The notes under the pieces were generated by a model. The model did not search any database. It was not told the DNA's origin and saw only the letters and a program-made list of their open reading frames with translations. DNA of 64,000 bases. It comes from Aquimarina sp. U1-2. GTDB lineage: Bacteria > Bacteroidota > Bacteroidia > Flavobacteriales > Flavobacteriaceae. The position numbers and the translations under genes were made by a program. Location: positions 1-64,000 of the forward strand of contig NZ_JAGKIK010000020.1 in the NCBI RefSeq assembly GCF_017897595.1, written 5' to 3'. Shown piece by piece: positions 35,776 through 45,676 of this stretch (within the stretch, counting starts at the first letter, position 1; each line of letters starts with the position of its first letter).

Positions 35776-36480
35776 TTATCGATACGCAGTGAATAGTACG
35801 ATGACTCCTTCACTATTTATATCGGTAGGTAATACATTTTGAGAAGCATTATCTACGACTCCGTTTTCGTAATTGACATTGATTGTAAATCCATCAGTAT
35901 TAAAAGTTGCAACACTACCAGTTATTCTACCAAGCAGTCTTCCATTTTGATCTCCGTAGCGTAAACCGATAGCATGAGAACTTGAAGCATATCGGGATAT
36001 ATCGTTGATAGAGTTACCATGAGCACCGACATAAATAACCTGTTGTGTAATTGTACCCCCATCATCTCGAGAAAATCCATTCATTGTACCAAAAGAATTA
36101 CGTATACCTCGATCATTATCAACAGTACCATTATCACTGTCTAAATCGAAATTTTCAACATTGGCGTGTGCAACAAAACTAATCGAAGTAGGTCGAAAGG
36201 GAATACCTGTTACATTAATTGCTCCGGAAGCCGAAATTTGAAAGGCACCTGTATAAATATTACCGGTTGTTAATAGTTCTTGCCAGCCAGAAGCTGTAAA
36301 TTCGTATACCCGATTAACATCGCTATCGTATACCATAGCTCCTTCTCTAGGGCCTACTATTGCGTTTCTTTGCGCTGTAGTTGCTGAAGGTAGTCCTAAT
36401 AATGAATTAGCATCAATTTGACAATAAAGACCATGGCCAATGCTTAAGATAAACACGGCCAACCAAGTAGCATTCCTCAT
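35776..36480 (-). CDS. Secreted protein with tail-fibre-like N-terminal motif, function unknown
   Basis: 234 residues. The signal peptide (TWLAVFILSIGHGLYCQ) is followed by LLGLPSATTAQRNAIVGPRE and GAMVYDSDVNRVYEFTASGW. This short motif is often seen in flavobacterial surface and phage-tail-like proteins. The rest is beta-rich with many Asn, Asp and Gly residues (NVENFDLDSDNGTVDNDRGI). No catalytic motif is recognised and no T9SS sorting domain is seen at the C terminus (ending VIVLFTAYR). It stands alone, 431 bp downstream of the SprB-repeat gene and convergent with the sugar operon. Probably an exported structural protein. Confidence 0.7.
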   Translation of the reverse strand: MRNATWLAVFILSIGHGLYCQIDANSLLGLPSATTAQRNAIVGPREGAMVYDSDVNRVYEFTASGWQELLTTGNIYTGAFQISASGAINVTGIPFRPTSISFVAHANVENFDLDSDNGTVDNDRGIRNSFGTMNGFSRDDGGTITQQVIYVGAHGNSINDISRYASSSHAIGLRYGDQNGRLLGRITGSVATFNTDGFTINVNYENGVVDNASQNVLPTDINSEGVIVLFTAYR

Positions 36481-36756
36481 AGTGGGGTAATTTGAGGGTT
36501 TGACGAATATGTTTATGTGTTTAACGTAAAAAAACTATGTTAAACACAGTTAAATAAATATATGAAAAAATTCTGAATGTGCTAAATCAACAAAAATTGA
36601 ACATACAATTCTTTGGTAATGTATTACTTATTTTCAAAAATTTATACCCAATGCTGAATACCTTTGACTCATAATCTGAATTGATCATACATCAAAAATT
36701 ATCTACCGCTTACCACTGCTTTAAGCCCCAAGCTTAAATTGGATTTTATCGTAAAC

Positions 36757-36854
36757 TACCTCGGGACAAGCCCACGAGGCATTCGTTGAAAACAATTTTT
36801 TAATTTCGAGGCAAGCCTCGGGGTATTATACCCTTTGGCGGTGCCAATAAACAA
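36757..36854 (+). repeat. Dispersed hairpin element, copy B
   Basis: A 98-bp segment about 90% identical to 26489-26587. Hairpins visible on the plus strand: CCTCG (36759-36763) with CGAGG (36775-36779), CGAGG-CAAG-CCTCG (36807-36820), and GGGTA-TTA-TACCC (36821-36833). The two CGAGG and two CCTCG words could pair in alternative ways. It adjoins a terminator downstream of the minus-strand SprB-repeat gene. No plus-strand gene starts right after it, unlike copy A. Confidence 0.75.
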
Positions 36855-36883
36855 GGAAAGAAAATTGATTTTTCTTTCCTTGT
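36851..36883 (-). terminator. Intrinsic terminator of the SprB-repeat operon
   Basis: Perfect 14-bp arms, 36851-36864 and 36870-36883, with a 5-nt loop. On the minus strand the hairpin is followed by TTATTGG, only moderately T-rich, but the last stem bases are also TTGT. It lies about 28 bp after the stop codon of the minus-strand gene ending at 36912. Confidence 0.8.
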
Positions 36884-36911
36884 GGTATCACTTTATTTTT
36901 AATAAGATAAT

Positions 36912-39900
36912 TTATTCTATAACTAACTTTCTTACTTGGCTACCAGAAGAGGTTTCTAAGAGAATAAAGTAAATCCCAGAACTTAAGCGAGTCATTTCAT
37001 AATCGAAAATGTAAGTTTCTTTTCCGTTGTCCTCGCGCTCGTCAATAAGGGTGTTATTGATCATATTGAAAATTTTCACATTTATAGATGATGTCTTTGA
37101 TAGTACGACATCTACGGTAAATTTACCATGTGATGGATTTGGATATACTTTATATTCAATAGATGAATTTATGATAGAGGATTCATCGTCTTCATCTGTA
37201 GTATCATCATCAAATTCTTTATCGACAACGATAACTTTTTTTGTTTGAACTGCCTTACAAAGACCTCTAAAGGTAGTAACCGTTATTTCATATTCCCCGG
37301 GGGTATCAAAAATGAGCTCTGCATAATTGTCGTCTACTGAAACAACTTCTGCTTCTTCAGGAAGATCCCATTCTAACAAATCTGGTATTGGATTACTCAC
37401 ATTAACCATCACAAAACTTTCTCTAACAAATACTTGTGTCGAAGCAATAAACTCTGCTGATACGATATCAGATGTTCTATCTATAAGAATGCCGTCTGTA
37501 GCTGTACATCCCTGAGCATCTGTAATTTTGATGGTATAAATCCCTACTTCATCAACCTCTATAACAGGATCAGTGCTAGAAAAACCATTTTCAGATGTCC
37601 AAAGATACGTGGCTCTCGCATCGAGTACGGTAACATCGAGAGTCGCTGTTTGATCTTTGCATAAAGTAATATCTTCACCCAAATCAACTATAAATTCTTC
37701 TGGATTATTTACCACAATATTTTTAGTTATTTGACATCCCTTTGCATCTGTAATAGATACGGTATAGGTACCTGCGCATACACCCGATAGATCTTCCAGA
37801 CGACTTCCATTATTCCAAGAGTAGGAATACGGTGGGGTCCCTCCAGTTGTTGTTAACGTTATTTCTGCATCACATCCTTCGTAGCAGGTAGGTATACTTA
37901 CCGAATGTTCTGATGATAATGCCACCGGTGCATTTACGGTGATATTTCCGGATACAGTACATCCCCTCGAATCGGTAATCAGAACTTCATAAGTACCCTG
38001 AACAACCTCTGTCAATAGATTTGTGTTGGCTCCAGTGTTCCATTCATATAAAAATGGTGGTGTTCCCCCACTTATCTCTGGAATAATAGTCCAATCATTT
38101 TCATCACCACAACTGCTAAAGTCAGAACGCATGTTGACTGATAATAATCCCGGCTCTATTAATTCAAAAATATCACTTGTTATTACTTGCGAAATTGCAT
38201 CAGTAATTTTAACATAATAATTACCGGCTCCTATATTCTCTAGCAAATAAAGGTCTGTTCCCATTTTTATATTCGTATCGGCATTAAACCATTCATATAT
38301 ATATTGCTTCGAAGAACTAAAAGGAACTCCGCCTTGTACAATTGCACTTATACTTCCAGATCGCATATCCCCAAAACAAGTAATTACGTTAATCGGAACA
38401 ATGTTCACTTCTAAAACAGGTGGCTCAAATAAATCCACATCTTCTATTTCTAGAACACAATTATTTGCATCGGTTACTGTAAAACTATACTTTTCTGCTC
38501 CGATATTATACAGAACATTTGTAGTAGTAGCAAGTTTAACCCCGTCACTATCGAACCACTCATATACGTAAGGTAACGTACCTCCTTCAATATTTACAGT
38601 TATTCTTCCGTTTCTAAAACCAGGAGCTGAAGGATATATTCTTTCTATAACTCCGCCCCTTACAAATAATAATCCGGGTTGCTCAACCTCGATCTCCTTT
38701 TGAACAATACATTTGTTTTTATCTGAGACGGTAATCGTATATTTTCCTGCGATAAGACCTGAAAGATCTTCTATCGAACTTCCATTACTCCAGCTATACG
38801 TATAAGGTTCAACACCTCCTGTCACCGTGATGTCAATAGCACCATTAGTATCTCCGTTACATTGTAAATGTGTAGTAGTTTCTGTAATTTCTAGTGTTTC
38901 AGGTTGTTCAACTAGATATGTATCTGTATCCCGATTTCCATTTTCGTCCACTACTAAAACAATATATTCACCTGCAGGTACACTTTCTGGTGTACTAGAT
39001 GTGGTAAATAAGACTTCATTACCTTGAGATGTTTCGAACCAACTATAGCTATATGCTCCAAATCCTCCTGTTGTAGTGGTTGTTAACGGTACAGCAGTTT
39101 TTTCACCAAAACACTGTATTTCTTGAGAAGATTGTAAGGGTTCAATTGTAATGATTAATTCTTCTGGCTCAGTAACTTCTCTTGTAATTTTTGCAGTACA
39201 GTTATTACTATCGGTTACTGTCAACTCGTAATTACCGCTATCGAGTGCGCTTATATCTTCGGAAGAAGCTGTAAACGCCGGATCGCGAAGGTTTTTCCAT
39301 GCATATGTATAAGGTCGGGTACCTCCTGAAACCTGGAGTGATATACTACCATTACCCGTTTGAAAACCAGTAAGATTTACAACATCAATATTAGAAATCT
39401 GTAATGCCTCTGCTGGTTCTAAAATTGTAACGCTTCTAGGCAAAGAAGTTGTACATAGATTATCGTCTATAACGACAACCTTATACACTCCAGCTTCTAT
39501 TCCGACTAAATCTTCTGTTTCAGCCTCAAAATCCGGATCGCCTACTTTACTCCAACTAAATGAATATGGGAGATACCTTCCTGTGGTTTCATTTTTTGGT
39601 CCTCCAGTTACCCTAATATTGATAGCTCCTGTGGATTCTCCTTTACATTTTACATGGGTAGGCGTATCTTCTAGAGAAACAATGAGCTCATCGGGCTGTG
39701 TTAATTCAAAAGTTGTGAAGGTATCTGCTCCTTTTACATCATTAACTACTATTTTATAGGTTCCGGTGCCTAGATCTGAAATTTTATCTAGGGAGAAATC
39801 TGTATTCAAAGCATTTTCAACTCCTTCGTCAATTCGAAACCACCTGTATTCAAAATCTGCCGGAGTTGATTCGATTGGAAAACCTCCGGTAACTGTTGCC

Positions 39901-42900
39901 AATAATTCACCAAATTGATCATTATAACATAAAATTGGATTTTCAACAGTTATTTCTACCCTTATCGGAAGCGGTTCTTTAATTTCAAATACTTTTTCTA
40001 CAAGGCACATTTGTTCGTCTATAACCGAAGCCTTATAAAATCCATATGATAAGTTATCTATTCTATTGGTAGTTGCATTAAAGGTTGGATCCCCTTCTTT
40101 ACTCCAGCGCAACTGAAGTATTCCTGTGCCTCCTTCGATATTCACAGTTAAATTTCCATCTGATCCCCCTACTGTTGTAGCATTTTCAAATGAAGTACGT
40201 GTAATGCGTATCTCATTAGCCTGATTTACAGTAATAACTTTAGGGGTTTCTAATTCGCATCCGTTCGCATCTTTGAGCCAGACCTCGTATCTACCTTCAC
40301 GAAGACCTTGATACGTTAAGTTGGTAAGGTCATTTTCTGATACATAAGTTACTCTGTTATCTATAGAAAAGTAATACGGTCTGGTTCCTCCTTGGGGGTC
40401 AAAAATAAGCGCGCCTGTCGCATCTCCAAAGCAAGGAATATCTATTTTGTCTAAATTTATAGATAGAGGCTCGGGATCTATAAATACAACGGTTGCTTCT
40501 GCAGCTGTGTAACTATCTCTAACTACTACCTTATAAGTTCCTTTAGAACGATTCGTTAGTCTAACTTGTTCTTCTCCATTAATTTTGATAGCGACTGCAC
40601 CTTCTATTTTGAACCACTCATAACGATAGGTACCCAAACCTCCTTCGGGCCTCGCAATAAGTGTTCCTACACCTTCATCGCACAAAATAGAAGCTTCTTC
40701 AGCTATAGCAACCAATAACTCATCTGGCTCGGTTACTTCGATGATTCCAGATCTTACGGTACAATGTTGATCATTAACAATAGCGACGTATTGACCTGCT
40801 CTAAGATTTTGCAGCGTTAAACCTTCATTAGGTATAGAAACTCCATCTTTTTCCCAAGAAACTATATAGGGATCACCTGTTGTTCTAGGGGTACCTCCGT
40901 AGATGCTTATCGTAATTCTCCCTTGGTTATCACCAAAAATAGTATTCCCCACGAGTTCGTCTGGTATGATTTCTATTTCATCAGGTTCATTGATCCTCTT
41001 AAATTCTGATGGTGAAGAAACACAAGAGTTCACACCACTTGCTCTGGCTACAAATCGATATCCGGGTATTGCGTTTGCAAGCACGTTGAAGGTATTTTCA
41101 GATTGCCATATAGTGCTGTTCCCGGCAAAAATTCCATACTCGTAATCGTCTTTTCCTCCTTCAGCAGTAAGTGTAACTTTTGCTGTGCCCCCTGCACATT
41201 TAATTTCTTCGATTGCAATGTTTGAAATCGTTACCGGATCGGGAATGTTATCAAATGTTATATTTTCCAGTGCTCTAGAAACATTTCGGGAGTCGGTTAC
41301 TACCACTTTGTAAATTCCGTCACCTACAGTTATACTTGATGCAGTTTGCGGTAGCCTAGTAGTGTTATTGTACCATTCGAATGTATACTCGGGATATCCT
41401 CCATTTATAGTAATAACTTCGATTTTACCATCGACTCCATCGGGACAACTTGGATCTATCTTATTGATAGCAAAAGTTATAGGATCTGGATCTATTATTT
41501 CGGGAAGCGTTATAAGTTTTTCGCATAAATTTTTATCTACGTATTTGATTTTATGAATGCCCTTTGGGAGTCCCAAAATGATAAAGCCGGTGACATCTGC
41601 GCGCCCACCAAAATTACCAGGATCGGTTGAATCGCCATTAAGATGCACCGTATAATTCATATATTGCAAACCTGAATCCTCTAAGGGAAAACCACCTTGT
41701 ATTTCGTCAACTTCGATTTCACCATCGCTAGCATTTTGTTGACTTGGATGAGTAATATTTTCTGAAGTAATACTATGCGTAATATCCTCTGCCTTTTCTA
41801 TAACAACAGGCGTTTGCGTATCACTTCTGTCTTCACAATTTTGAAAATCTGTAACGCTAATCGTATAATTGCCATTTGGCAAGTTTTCTATTTGATGAGG
41901 GGAAGAGGTAAATTCGCCTGAAGTATAAAAATTACCATCTTTATTAATAGTATATTTATATTTGGCTGTGCCAGAAGGCGGATTGGTACCTCCCGATGCT
42001 GATATTTCTAAACGCCCATCACTTTCATTAAAGCAAGTTTCATCTTGCACATGCGTATAAGAATATGTAAGAGGATCAGGAGCTGTAATTTTGAAAAAGT
42101 AGAAAAATTCTTCACATAAAGGGGTTATATTAGTATAGGAAGTACCAGGGTTGAGTTTATATCCAGACACGATCAAAACATATTCTCCTTCGGCAACTCC
42201 CCCATTCCATTGATAACTTTTTTCAGTTCTATTAAATCTTGGGTGATTATTCGTAATATCAGTATTGTTTCCTACAGATATTCCATATCTTGAATTTACC
42301 AGGTTAAGATATTGTGGTCTTGTCATTGCTAACTGTGCAGGAGTTCTATCATTGGGTAGCGCATCTTTACCTTCTTCTAATTTTTTGAGTCGAATATTCA
42401 ATTCTTCATTATCATATAACAAACGATCAAAAAGTACCTTAAAACTACCATCGGAGTCATATGAGCACGTTGGCTGTTCTATGATAGGATTTCTCGAAAT
42501 ACGTGGTGGTTCTGGTAAAAATTGAACTAGTACAGCATTGGATTCTCTATCACTAGTACCACAACTAGGTTTAGCACGTATTCGTATAGGTTTATTTACA
42601 CGGCTGTTAAAACCTTCAGTTCCTTCGGCATATAGGTCGGTAAGTTTAAGATTAATTTGAGGATCTCCATCAAATTTAGGGATACGTTTCCAGGTGTATA
42701 CCGGAGTGTATTGTTCTCCACTATCAATTATTCTTCGCACATCATCCTGTGCTTCCTGCCACATCATGCAGTAAAATATACAGGGACCTTGAGGGCAGGT
42801 TGGGATGAGATTATTTCGTATACCAATGGGTAAATTTGTATTTACAGATTTGTCTAAGGTACTTTTTGCAGCAACAGGCAATAGTATACCGCCCCCATCT

Positions 42901-43556
42901 CCTTCAAGGCACCTCCTGTAGTCTTCAGAAGCTCTATTAGCCCTGTTAACAGCATTAATATATCTTTGAGATAAGGTTTGCGACGTACGTTCTACATATT
43001 CCCATCTATATATCCTATTCCAATTTGGAAAATCTGTAGAGGCCTGAATCCCTATACCTTCAGAAACACAGGCTATAGGAGTCCGGCTTGTAGGCGTCCC
43101 GTCAGAAAATCGAATTTTCAGTATGGGTTCTACAAATAATTTTATACTCGCCCCACCTATTGCCTCTCCAAAACCACTTAAATTATAACTATAGGTTCTA
43201 CAATAAGAATGGTTTACATCAACTTCTCCTGTCCTACGCTGTCTTCTTCCACATTGTTTTCCGATACTTCGTTGTGCGCGAAAATGGAATTTTTCTATCC
43301 TTCTTCTTGGGTCAATATTAGTTAACTCTCCTCTTAGCGTGCCATTTCTATTACCACGCCAGACTCCACTTCCTATTGTTGTAAAATCTCGTTCCCCAAC
43401 AAACTTTACTCTTACTTCATATTCATTACAATGATATTGTCTACCAAAGTCTGAATATTTCCACTCATACCTGATTTTATATTTTCCATCTTGAGCAAAA
43501 AGTTCTTGCCCGTAAAACGACAAAAAGATACTAAGTAATACTATTACTTTTTTCAT
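36912..43556 (-). CDS. Giant SprB-repeat surface protein with T9SS sorting domain
   Basis: 2214 residues. A signal peptide occupies residues 1-22 (VLLSIFLSFYGQELFAQ). Residues 23 to about 490 are unique, with many Cys. From about 507 to 1950 there are roughly 16 SprB-type repeats of 85-90 residues, for example CNGDTNGAIDITVTGG, then YTYSWSNGSSIEDLSGL and GKYTITVSDKNKC. A PKD-like domain follows at about 1955-2060 (DLGEDITLCKDQTATLDV), then an acidic linker. The T9SS type A sorting domain lies at about 2130-2214 (YKVYPNPSHGKFTVDV, GIYFILLE, ending VRKLVIE). SprB-type proteins are T9SS-exported adhesins of gliding bacteria. It is the last gene of the 25-kb envelope run and starts 11 bp after the FN3 gene. 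Confidence 0.93.
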   Translation of the reverse strand: MKKVIVLLSIFLSFYGQELFAQDGKYKIRYEWKYSDFGRQYHCNEYEVRVKFVGERDFTTIGSGVWRGNRNGTLRGELTNIDPRRRIEKFHFRAQRSIGKQCGRRQRRTGEVDVNHSYCRTYSYNLSGFGEAIGGASIKLFVEPILKIRFSDGTPTSRTPIACVSEGIGIQASTDFPNWNRIYRWEYVERTSQTLSQRYINAVNRANRASEDYRRCLEGDGGGILLPVAAKSTLDKSVNTNLPIGIRNNLIPTCPQGPCIFYCMMWQEAQDDVRRIIDSGEQYTPVYTWKRIPKFDGDPQINLKLTDLYAEGTEGFNSRVNKPIRIRAKPSCGTSDRESNAVLVQFLPEPPRISRNPIIEQPTCSYDSDGSFKVLFDRLLYDNEELNIRLKKLEEGKDALPNDRTPAQLAMTRPQYLNLVNSRYGISVGNNTDITNNHPRFNRTEKSYQWNGGVAEGEYVLIVSGYKLNPGTSYTNITPLCEEFFYFFKITAPDPLTYSYTHVQDETCFNESDGRLEISASGGTNPPSGTAKYKYTINKDGNFYTSGEFTSSPHQIENLPNGNYTISVTDFQNCEDRSDTQTPVVIEKAEDITHSITSENITHPSQQNASDGEIEVDEIQGGFPLEDSGLQYMNYTVHLNGDSTDPGNFGGRADVTGFIILGLPKGIHKIKYVDKNLCEKLITLPEIIDPDPITFAINKIDPSCPDGVDGKIEVITINGGYPEYTFEWYNNTTRLPQTASSITVGDGIYKVVVTDSRNVSRALENITFDNIPDPVTISNIAIEEIKCAGGTAKVTLTAEGGKDDYEYGIFAGNSTIWQSENTFNVLANAIPGYRFVARASGVNSCVSSPSEFKRINEPDEIEIIPDELVGNTIFGDNQGRITISIYGGTPRTTGDPYIVSWEKDGVSIPNEGLTLQNLRAGQYVAIVNDQHCTVRSGIIEVTEPDELLVAIAEEASILCDEGVGTLIARPEGGLGTYRYEWFKIEGAVAIKINGEEQVRLTNRSKGTYKVVVRDSYTAAEATVVFIDPEPLSINLDKIDIPCFGDATGALIFDPQGGTRPYYFSIDNRVTYVSENDLTNLTYQGLREGRYEVWLKDANGCELETPKVITVNQANEIRITRTSFENATTVGGSDGNLTVNIEGGTGILQLRWSKEGDPTFNATTNRIDNLSYGFYKASVIDEQMCLVEKVFEIKEPLPIRVEITVENPILCYNDQFGELLATVTGGFPIESTPADFEYRWFRIDEGVENALNTDFSLDKISDLGTGTYKIVVNDVKGADTFTTFELTQPDELIVSLEDTPTHVKCKGESTGAINIRVTGGPKNETTGRYLPYSFSWSKVGDPDFEAETEDLVGIEAGVYKVVVIDDNLCTTSLPRSVTILEPAEALQISNIDVVNLTGFQTGNGSISLQVSGGTRPYTYAWKNLRDPAFTASSEDISALDSGNYELTVTDSNNCTAKITREVTEPEELIITIEPLQSSQEIQCFGEKTAVPLTTTTTGGFGAYSYSWFETSQGNEVLFTTSSTPESVPAGEYIVLVVDENGNRDTDTYLVEQPETLEITETTTHLQCNGDTNGAIDITVTGGVEPYTYSWSNGSSIEDLSGLIAGKYTITVSDKNKCIVQKEIEVEQPGLLFVRGGVIERIYPSAPGFRNGRITVNIEGGTLPYVYEWFDSDGVKLATTTNVLYNIGAEKYSFTVTDANNCVLEIEDVDLFEPPVLEVNIVPINVITCFGDMRSGSISAIVQGGVPFSSSKQYIYEWFNADTNIKMGTDLYLLENIGAGNYYVKITDAISQVITSDIFELIEPGLLSVNMRSDFSSCGDENDWTIIPEISGGTPPFLYEWNTGANTNLLTEVVQGTYEVLITDSRGCTVSGNITVNAPVALSSEHSVSIPTCYEGCDAEITLTTTGGTPPYSYSWNNGSRLEDLSGVCAGTYTVSITDAKGCQITKNIVVNNPEEFIVDLGEDITLCKDQTATLDVTVLDARATYLWTSENGFSSTDPVIEVDEVGIYTIKITDAQGCTATDGILIDRTSDIVSAEFIASTQVFVRESFVMVNVSNPIPDLLEWDLPEEAEVVSVDDNYAELIFDTPGEYEITVTTFRGLCKAVQTKKVIVVDKEFDDDTTDEDDESSIINSSIEYKVYPNPSHGKFTVDVVLSKTSSINVKIFNMINNTLIDEREDNGKETYIFDYEMTRLSSGIYFILLETSSGSQVRKLVIE

Positions 43557-43567
43557 AATTTCCCCAT

Positions 43568-45676
43568 TTAGTATTCCACTACTATTTTTTTGATTGGAGA
43601 CTTAGCTCCTGTACTAAATACTGCCTGCAATAAGTACGTATATTTAGAGTTGATTCTCAATTTTTTATCCGTAAAGCGCTCTTGATCAGCCTTAAAAACT
43701 TTATACAGTGTAGGTTTGTTTTCTTCTTCGGCTTTGTATAAAGAAAATTCTATTACTCCATCTACTTTATATCTCCAGCTTAAGTCAATCTTTTTTTCTT
43801 CTCGATTTACCAAGGCGCTAAATCTATTTATATCCGGCTTTGGTTGGTTATCGGGCAAGGTGATTGTTAACGGTGTAATGGGTTCAGACTCTAAACCCGA
43901 TTCATCCATAGTCACCATAGTATAGAGATATTTAATTGTTGGTTTCGCAGAGATGTCATTAAAACTGTTATCTGGCAGGTTTACATCTGCAATTAATTCC
44001 CAAGGTAATTCTCCTCCCTTTTCTTTGCGATATATTAAGGTTTTTACAGCGTCATCACTACTGCTTGTAATCCATTCTAATGAAATAGCTCCTTTATCTG
44101 CTTTAAATGACTTAAATACGGGTTGTGTTGGGGGTATAATGTCTGGTTTTTTAAGAGTGAAAACTTCAGAAAAGTCTGAGGGATTGTAGCGTTTATCAAA
44201 AGCTTGTACTTTATAATACACTTTACTATTTAATGTCTTTATTTTAACAGTATCTATGAACTCACTTTGAGGAATTGTTCGAAACGTAATTTGTGTAAAC
44301 TCTTCATTTTCGAGGTTGGCTCTAAATACACGATATCCCAAAAAATCGGCTTCGGTGTTCATTTGCCAATTAAGCTGCACGATCCCGGTAGAATCTACGG
44401 TTCCTGTTAATCCTATGGGAAGTGAAGGAGGAATATCATCTTCAGGTTGCACCATTTGTGGGAAAGATGTTCGTTTTTCTCCATTAATTCCAACTGCGGT
44501 AATCGTAAAATAATTAATAGATTCGAGGTTCGAATACTGAATACTTCGAGTATTTTTTGAAATATTAGGAACAATTACCTGATACTTGTTTTTTACCTGA
44601 TTGGATCTATTAAGCTCAAAATATGCGATAGATGCTAAACCCTCTTCGGGAAATTCCCAAGTGATCATGGCACTGGTGTTATCAGACATTAGTTTAACCT
44701 CAGTAATCGCCGGATTGTATACCAAAGCTTTTGTTCCAGAACCTGAAATAGTTTTTGATGCAGGTCCTACCTCTCCAAATGGAGAAATGCCTTTGATTCG
44801 ATAAAAATATTCTTTATTATTACTCGGTAAGCTATCTACATAGAACATACGGTCAGAAGGATTTTTATCTCGTTCACCCATATTAGCAATCGGGATATCT
44901 TCTATCGCTTTAAATGTATTGCCACTATCGTCTGACCGTTCTATCACATAATTATTATACTGTTTTTTAAGTAAGGTATAATTCCAACTTAGCATCACGT
45001 TTTTATCGTTAAAAATACCTACAAAGTCTTTTGGTTCTGGAAGGGGTTGAAAATCATCCAACCCCAAATACACACCACCAAATTTTACACTTATTTTTTC
45101 TGAAGGAATTGCTGTATATACCCTATACAAATATTTTTCTCCGGCTTTTACATCATTATCTACATAGGCTAGTCCAGAAAATTTTGCTACTTCATAATTT
45201 TGATCGGCAGCAAATAATGCAAATGAAAATCGCTGTTCTAATTCTTCTGCCTTATTGATAATACTAATAATATCATCTCCTCCTTGTTCTAAATCTACAT
45301 TAAAGCTTTCTCCATAAATAGCTTGCGCCGCTATTGCTGCATTGGTATCTCGATTTGTAAAGGCCTCCCATTCCGTCAAGGGTTTAGGCAATATGGGGCT
45401 GGTAGTTAACTTTTTCACTTCGGGGGTTGTAAGTATAACCCCCTCTCTTACAATTGTTTTTCTTTCAATAGTGAAACCATATTGATTTGCATATTTCCAG
45501 GCCAATGGAGTAGTTACGCCCCAACGTAGCATAATAGCATCTTTAGTTACATTACCTATTACCTTTACTTCAGGCTTTTCATTTCCTATAGGCTTTTGAC
45601 CAAATATTGCCGAAGCATATAGCAATATCACAAATATGATTACAACACCTTTACTATTTTGAATTACTTTAATCAT
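43568..45676 (-). CDS. Secreted fibronectin type III repeat protein
   Basis: 702 residues with a signal peptide (VVIIFVILLYASAIFGQ). The mature part is almost all FN3-like modules of about 95-100 residues, probably six. Examples are VMLSWNYTLLKKQYNNYVIE with EYFYRIKGISPFGEVGP, and VQLNWQMNTEADFLGYRVFR with VYYKVQAFDKRYNPSDFSE. An N-terminal segment VTKDAIMLRWGVTTPLAWKY may begin the first module. There is no T9SS sorting domain; it ends SPIKKIVVEY. The start codon overlaps the 1568-residue protein gene by 8 bp, so the two are translationally coupled and probably form one complex. Confidence 0.88.
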   Translation of the reverse strand: MIKVIQNSKGVVIIFVILLYASAIFGQKPIGNEKPEVKVIGNVTKDAIMLRWGVTTPLAWKYANQYGFTIERKTIVREGVILTTPEVKKLTTSPILPKPLTEWEAFTNRDTNAAIAAQAIYGESFNVDLEQGGDDIISIINKAEELEQRFSFALFAADQNYEVAKFSGLAYVDNDVKAGEKYLYRVYTAIPSEKISVKFGGVYLGLDDFQPLPEPKDFVGIFNDKNVMLSWNYTLLKKQYNNYVIERSDDSGNTFKAIEDIPIANMGERDKNPSDRMFYVDSLPSNNKEYFYRIKGISPFGEVGPASKTISGSGTKALVYNPAITEVKLMSDNTSAMITWEFPEEGLASIAYFELNRSNQVKNKYQVIVPNISKNTRSIQYSNLESINYFTITAVGINGEKRTSFPQMVQPEDDIPPSLPIGLTGTVDSTGIVQLNWQMNTEADFLGYRVFRANLENEEFTQITFRTIPQSEFIDTVKIKTLNSKVYYKVQAFDKRYNPSDFSEVFTLKKPDIIPPTQPVFKSFKADKGAISLEWITSSSDDAVKTLIYRKEKGGELPWELIADVNLPDNSFNDISAKPTIKYLYTMVTMDESGLESEPITPLTITLPDNQPKPDINRFSALVNREEKKIDLSWRYKVDGVIEFSLYKAEEENKPTLYKVFKADQERFTDKKLRINSKYTYLLQAVFSTGAKSPIKKIVVEY

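Larger units (their letters stand above)
36481..36911. other. Gap holding dispersed element copy B and a terminator
   Basis: About 430 bp without a gene. The left half should carry the promoter of the minus-strand gene ending at 35776, though no clear consensus was found. The right part holds copy B of the dispersed hairpin element (36757-36854) and a terminator hairpin (36851-36883). Confidence 0.6.

Noticed and set aside
36912-43556. Possible CRISPR or DNA tandem repeats in the SprB and adhesin genes
   Set aside because: The repeats are protein domains of 85-120 residues with diverged DNA; no short identical repeats with unique spacers were seen.
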